NCBI GenBank assembly: GCA_003160265.1 | Contig: PLQY01000033.1 | Coordinates: 1-9,693, forward strand | Direction: 5' to 3' | Origin: Peptococcaceae bacterium | GTDB lineage: Bacteria > Bacillota > DSM-12270 > Thermacetogeniales > Thermacetogeniaceae | Length of the DNA: 9,693 nt | Shown: in pieces, positions 7,047-9,693 of the stretch | How positions within the stretch are numbered: the first letter of the stretch is position 1 | How the letters are laid out: each line of letters starts with the position of its first letter | Program-made: the position numbers and the translations under genes | The notes under the pieces: model-generated | Seen by the model: only the letters and a program-made list of their open reading frames with translations | What the model was told of the DNA's origin: nothing | The model's database searches: none

Positions 7047-8029
7047 CCCTTTTCCCTCCGCAGCAGCATATCCGTAAACGCCTCCAGCCTGGTTACCAGC
7101 CCGGCGGCGCCGCTATGCTCGTCTATCGTCAGCAGCATGAAGGGGATGCCTCTGCGCCGTTTTACCCATCTGGCAAGCAGTTCGCCAACCAGCGACTCCG
7201 GGCCGCAGCCGAACGAGGACACGTAGATTATCCCGTCAAACTGCCCGCTGTCACAGAAGGCGAAGGCAGCGCCGATCATCTTCTTGCCCAGAGTCCAGAA
7301 CAGTTTCTTCGGCAGGGTGCCTGCCTGCTCATCGATCACCGCCTGTGATACCAGATCGGCGGTAGCCACCCGGGCGCCCATCGACCTCAGTCGCTTGATC
7401 AGGTTCATGCTGATGTATTCGTCGTAGATGTTGTAGTCATGACCGAGCAGGGCGATGTTGAGACGCCCGGAACCCGGTGAAGGCGGAGCAGGCCGCTCCG
7501 TCCCCCGCTCGCCGGCCGCACCATTCAATGCCTCCGGCAGCAGCCACCCTTTTTCCAGTTGTTCCTGGAACAGGCTTTGTGCTGCCTGAGCTGAGCGGCA
7601 GGCCTGCCTGATCAGGCGCCGGTCTCCGGCAAGCAGCCTGCCCATGGATGACAAGACATTCTCCCAATTGCCGGTTCCCCGGCTGAAGTCCACGGCCACA
7701 TCGATCAGGGGCGGCAAGTTTGGAATCCGCGCCCGGAGCATGTCCGGCAGCCCCATGAACTTCGGGCAGATGTACGCCTTGGGTTCGACGCTGATCAGCC
7801 GGGGGACGAGCAGGTAATCCACCGACCCGGTCAGTGCCAGAACGTGGCCGAAAAAAAGCTTCACCGGCAGGCAGGTTTCATCGAGCGCCGAGCGCAGGCC
7901 GGCATCCAGGATCGCCTTGTTCGTCTCCGGCGAAACCACGACCTCGGCGCCCATTTCAGTGAAAAAAGCCCGCCAGAGCGGGAAATAGGAATAATACAAG
8001 AGACTTCGCGGTATTCCTACCTTAATCAT
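7043..8029 (-). CDS. Acyl-CoA dehydratase activase-related protein, COG3580/DUF2229-like
   Basis: 328 residues, cytoplasmic. KVGIPRSLLYYSYFPLWRAF opens the protein, followed by SPETNKAIL (33-41), DETCLPVKLFFGHV (50-63) with Cys53, and VPRLISVEPKAYICPKFMGL (75-94) with Cys88. These are typical of the DUF2229 module of large activase proteins. The second half has HDYNIYDEYISMNLIKRL (197-214), Cys259, SSFGCGPESLVGELL (271-285) with Cys275, and DEHSGAAGLVTRLEAF (303-318), nearly identical to the end of the next gene. A Gly/Pro-rich linker (about 169-190) joins the halves. In other Clostridia these modules are often fused into one protein of well over 1000 residues; here they are separate. The ATG is preceded only by GGGA at 5 bases, while a strong GAGGAG serves a six-codon overlapping ORF just before it. 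The gene lies 26 bases after spoVAE. Biochemical role unknown. Confidence 0.8.
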   Translation of the reverse strand: MIKVGIPRSLLYYSYFPLWRAFFTEMGAEVVVSPETNKAILDAGLRSALDETCLPVKLFFGHVLALTGSVDYLLVPRLISVEPKAYICPKFMGLPDMLRARIPNLPPLIDVAVDFSRGTGNWENVLSSMGRLLAGDRRLIRQACRSAQAAQSLFQEQLEKGWLLPEALNGAAGERGTERPAPPSPGSGRLNIALLGHDYNIYDEYISMNLIKRLRSMGARVATADLVSQAVIDEQAGTLPKKLFWTLGKKMIGAAFAFCDSGQFDGIIYVSSFGCGPESLVGELLARWVKRRRGIPFMLLTIDEHSGAAGLVTRLEAFTDMLLRREKG

Positions 8030-8042
8030 GAATGTCCCACAT
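8022..8042 (-). other. Six-codon mini-ORF overlapping the start of the DUF2229-like gene
   Basis: On the minus strand an ATG (8040-8042) sits 5 bases after GAGGAG and encodes MWDIHD before TAA (8022-8024). The stop overlaps the first codons of the following gene, whose ATG (8027-8029) is in another frame and has only a weak GGGA. Ribosomes finishing the mini-ORF would stop almost on the gene's start, so translational coupling is possible. No expression evidence exists in the sequence itself. Confidence 0.3.
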
Positions 8043-8055
8043 CCTGACTCCTCGT

Positions 8056-8412
8056 TTATTCCTTAGGGTTGAAGAGAACGGCAGCCGCATAACCAAAAAT
8101 TACAGCAGCCATTATCCCGGCCGCAGTGGACTCGACACCGCCGGCAAAAGCCCCCAGCAAACCTCTGGACTGCACTGCCCGGATGGCACCCTGGGCCAGG
8201 CTGTGTCCGAACCCGGACAGGGGAATAGTGGCGCCCGCCCCGGCCAGTTTTACAAGCGGCTCATACAGGCCCAGGGCGCTCAGGATCGCCCCGCCGGTCA
8301 CGTATCCTACCAGCACGTGAGCCGGGGTGATCGAGGCCCTGGTTAGATCCATGACCAACTGCCCGATCAGGCAGATCAGGCCTCCAATTACGAAAGCCAG
8401 CAGAAACTGCAC
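8056..8412 (-). CDS. spoVAE: Stage V sporulation protein AE
   Basis: 118 residues from the GTG at 8410-8412, an integral membrane protein of the SpoVAC/SpoVAE family. Conserved stretches are FLLAFVIGGLICLIGQLVMD (3-22), TPAHVLVGYVTGG (29-41), LGLYEPLVKLAGAGATIPL (47-65), GFGHSLAQGA (67-76) and LLGAFAGGVESTAAGI (85-100). Three to four membrane segments are apparent (about 3-21, 33-50, 56-75 and 86-114). With SpoVAC and SpoVAD it takes part in moving Ca-dipicolinate into the forespore during sporulation and out again at germination. An in-frame TTG three codons upstream (8419-8421) would give 121 residues, but it follows a run of G with no spacing. The GTG gives an N-terminus like that of known family members, although its best site (GAGG) is only three bases away. 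It lies unusually far from spoVAD and precedes the activase trio. Confidence 0.92.
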   Translation of the reverse strand: MQFLLAFVIGGLICLIGQLVMDLTRASITPAHVLVGYVTGGAILSALGLYEPLVKLAGAGATIPLSGFGHSLAQGAIRAVQSRGLLGAFAGGVESTAAGIMAAVIFGYAAAVLFNPKE

Positions 8413-8523
8413 ATCCCTCAACCCCCCCGCCCTGGAAATAGCGGCTTAAAAAGTCAACACCAACCAAACCCCCTGCTGCGCCGATCAGCTAAATCTGTAT
8501 GTATTTATTTGAAAACAAACTCT

Positions 8524-8542
8524 TAATTTGTCCTAATTTGTC
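8524..8542. repeat. Tandem 9-bp direct repeat at 10-bp spacing
   Basis: TAATTTGTC occurs at 8524-8532 and exactly again at 8534-8542, so the copies are one helical turn apart. On the minus strand they read GACAAATTA twice and fall just downstream of the predicted start of the sigma-A-like promoter, where an operator for a DNA-binding protein would be expected. The regulator is unknown. Confidence 0.55.
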
Positions 8543-8551
8543 TATTTTTTA

Positions 8552-8580
8552 ATTATCTGCTGGTAATGCTTTAGGGTCAA
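8552..8580 (-). promoter_or_regulatory. Sigma-A-like promoter upstream of spoVAE and the activase genes
   Basis: On the minus strand TTGACC (8575-8580) is separated by 17 bases from GATAAT (8552-8557). Each box matches five of six consensus positions and the spacing is ideal. Transcription would begin near 8545 and give a leader of about 130 bases before spoVAE. A vegetative-type promoter is unexpected directly ahead of a sporulation gene, and may serve the activase genes behind it. Confidence 0.55.
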
Positions 8581-8638
8581 GCCCGAGTATGGTTTAAATT
8601 TCCACCTGGTAGATAAGATCAACCGTTTCAGGCTATCC

Positions 8639-8667
8639 TTGTATGCTTATCGGCATTATTTGCATTC
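8639..8667 (-). promoter_or_regulatory. Weak candidate sigma-G-type promoter
   Basis: Just after the spoVAD stop the minus strand reads GAATG (8663-8667), a 17-base spacer and CATACAA (8639-8645). This compares with the B. subtilis sigma-G pattern of a GHATR-like -35 and a CATNHTA-like -10 about 17-18 bases apart; one position of the -10 box differs. SpoVA genes are sigma-G dependent in B. subtilis, which fits, but short degenerate motifs arise easily by chance. Confidence 0.25.
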
Positions 8668-8684
8668 TTACGCTTACTTTTCCG

Positions 8685-9693
8685 TTAGACCGGTGTTATT
8701 GATTCCACTACCACGGCATGGGCTATGCCAGGAATAGTCTCCCCCTGCTGGGAACTGGTGGAGCTCATCAGCGCCCCGGTTGCCGCCAGCAGTACCTTCC
8801 GGTATCGGCCCTCGTTCAGTTGTTTCCAGATGCTGCCTGTAAAAACCACGCTCGAACAACCGCATCCGCTGCCACCGGCGTGGACATCCTGTTTGTCCAG
8901 GTCATAGATCAGCGTTCCACAGTCACAGTAGTTGCCTTCCAGGAGATAGCCTTGCATCTTCATCAGTTCTTTCAAGGCATCGCTTCCCACTGTGCCCAAG
9001 TCGCCGGTGAGAATCAGGTCATAGTCCGCAGGCGCCGTGCCCGTATCCCGAAAATGGCTGATCAGCGTATCCGCTGCTGCCGGCGCCATAGCCACTCCCA
9101 TGTTGTTGGGATCGGAGATCCCCAGGTCGACCACCTTGCCAGCCGTCCCTATGGTTACCACGGGCCCCTCGCCCTGGTCGGCCAGAGCCAACGCCCCACT
9201 GCCGGTTACGGTCCACTGGGCATAAGGCGGGCGCTGCACTCCCTGTTCGATCGGAAAGCGAAACTGCCGCTCGGCAGTGTTGTGGTGGCTGCCGCTGGCA
9301 ACCAGGACACGAGCGGCGAAACCTCCGTCGATCAGCATGCTCCCCACCATGATCGCCTCGCTGAAGGTGGAGCAAGCTCCAAAAAGCCCTAGAAAGGGCG
9401 CCTCTATGTCGCGGGCGGCAAAATTGGAGGAGATAATCTGGTTCAAGAGATCTCCGGCAAGAAAAAAGTCGATCTCCTGGGACTGCCAGTTGATTTTGCG
9501 CAGCGCCAGCTTGGCGCTCTCGCGCAGCATCTTGCTCTCTGCCCGTTCCCAGGTCGGCTCTCCGAACAGAATGTCATCCAGGATCCAGTCGAACTGGGCG
9601 GCCAGGGGGCCCTCGCCCTCCATCGGCCCGACTATATTGGCGGCGGCGGCGATTACCGGCGGTTTGGTGAAGCGAAAGCTCTGTCTCCCGAGT
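8685..9693 (-). CDS. spoVAD: Stage V sporulation protein AD (start lies just beyond right edge)
   Basis: 335 residues are visible. The frame is open to the window edge and begins LGRQSFRFTKPPVIAA, matching the LGKQ-like start of SpoVAD, so only about 3-5 residues are missing and the internal ATG at 9621-9623 is not the start. The protein has a thiolase-like fold but acts as a dipicolinic-acid-binding protein at the inner spore membrane with SpoVAC and SpoVAE. Family blocks are FLAGDLLNQ, FGACST (cysteine about residue 107 of the visible part), SSHHNTAERQFRFP-like text (here GSHHNTAERQFRFP), VTGSGAL, DLGISDPNNMGVAMAPAAAD, LILTGDLGTVGS, GGSGCGCS and ATGALMSSTSSQQGETIPGI near the end. Full length would be about 338-340, as in B. 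subtilis. spoVAC is expected upstream, off the window. The following 272-base gap before spoVAE is unusually long. Confidence 0.94.
   Translation of the reverse strand, partial: LGRQSFRFTKPPVIAAAANIVGPMEGEGPLAAQFDWILDDILFGEPTWERAESKMLRESAKLALRKINWQSQEIDFFLAGDLLNQIISSNFAARDIEAPFLGLFGACSTFSEAIMVGSMLIDGGFAARVLVASGSHHNTAERQFRFPIEQGVQRPPYAQWTVTGSGALALADQGEGPVVTIGTAGKVVDLGISDPNNMGVAMAPAAADTLISHFRDTGTAPADYDLILTGDLGTVGSDALKELMKMQGYLLEGNYCDCGTLIYDLDKQDVHAGGSGCGCSSVVFTGSIWKQLNEGRYRKVLLAATGALMSSTSSQQGETIPGIAHAVVVESITPV

Larger units (their letters stand above)
8413..8684. other. 272-base AT-rich intergenic region between spoVAD and spoVAE
   Basis: No ORF of recognisable type is present on either strand. 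The middle (about 8490-8680) is much more AT-rich than the flanking genes. It holds a sigma-A-like promoter (8552-8580), a tandem repeat (8524-8542) and a weaker sigma-G-like candidate (8639-8667). I saw no strong terminator for spoVAD, only weak inverted repeats, and recognise no riboswitch or small RNA. The spoVAE-proximal end is GC-rich with a run of seven G on the minus strand. Confidence 0.6.

Noticed and set aside
8462..8495. Short GCTG/CAGC inverted repeat ahead of spoVAE as a terminator
   Set aside because: The stem is only 4 bp and no T-run follows on the minus strand.
8685..9623. SpoVAD starting at the internal ATG at 9621-9623
   Set aside because: The frame stays open to the window edge and encodes the conserved SpoVAD N-terminus upstream of that ATG.

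Overview
All nine protein genes I can support lie on the minus strand, so transcription runs right to left and the window is best read from 9693 down to 1. Two sporulation proteins (SpoVAD, SpoVAE), a lysine/diaminopimelate gene and a trpS-scpA pair point to an endospore-forming Firmicute. The GC-rich coding DNA (about 60% in hand-counted rows outside trpS) and the BadF/HgdC-type Fe-S activase genes suggest an anaerobic member of the Clostridia, perhaps of the Desulfotomaculum/Pelotomaculum/Moorella type. The exact lineage is inference.

Region by region, in the direction of transcription. (1) 9693-8685: spoVAD, missing its first few codons at the window edge. (2) 8684-8413: a 272-base AT-rich gap, unusually long for spoVAD-spoVAE, holding a good sigma-A-like promoter followed by a 10-bp-phased direct repeat, and a weaker sigma-G-like candidate. 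(3) 8412-4963: spoVAE and then three tightly packed genes with 4-base overlaps: two related acyl-CoA dehydratase activase-related proteins (COG3580/DUF2229-like and COG3581-like) and a BadF/BadG/HgdC-type ATPase activase. No 2-hydroxyacyl-CoA dehydratase is visible. (4) 4962-3441: its own sigma-A-like promoter, a stand-alone TrpB2-type tryptophan synthase beta chain, and a strong hairpin terminator. (5) 3428-1: a near-consensus promoter directly behind that terminator drives lysA, a small site-2-protease-type M50 peptidase, trpS and the start of scpA.

SpoVAD and SpoVAE belong to the machinery that moves dipicolinic acid into the forespore. LysA makes lysine from meso-diaminopimelate, and TrpS and TrpB2 both concern tryptophan. 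The activase trio looks like a split version of a long multidomain activase protein and is the least understood part of the window. Other points of interest are a clearly low-GC trpS inside a GC-rich operon, an 11-bp perfect inverted repeat joining the lysA -35 box to its start codon, and a hairpin that could mask the scpA ribosome binding site. I saw no RNA genes, CRISPR arrays, insertion sequences or phage genes.
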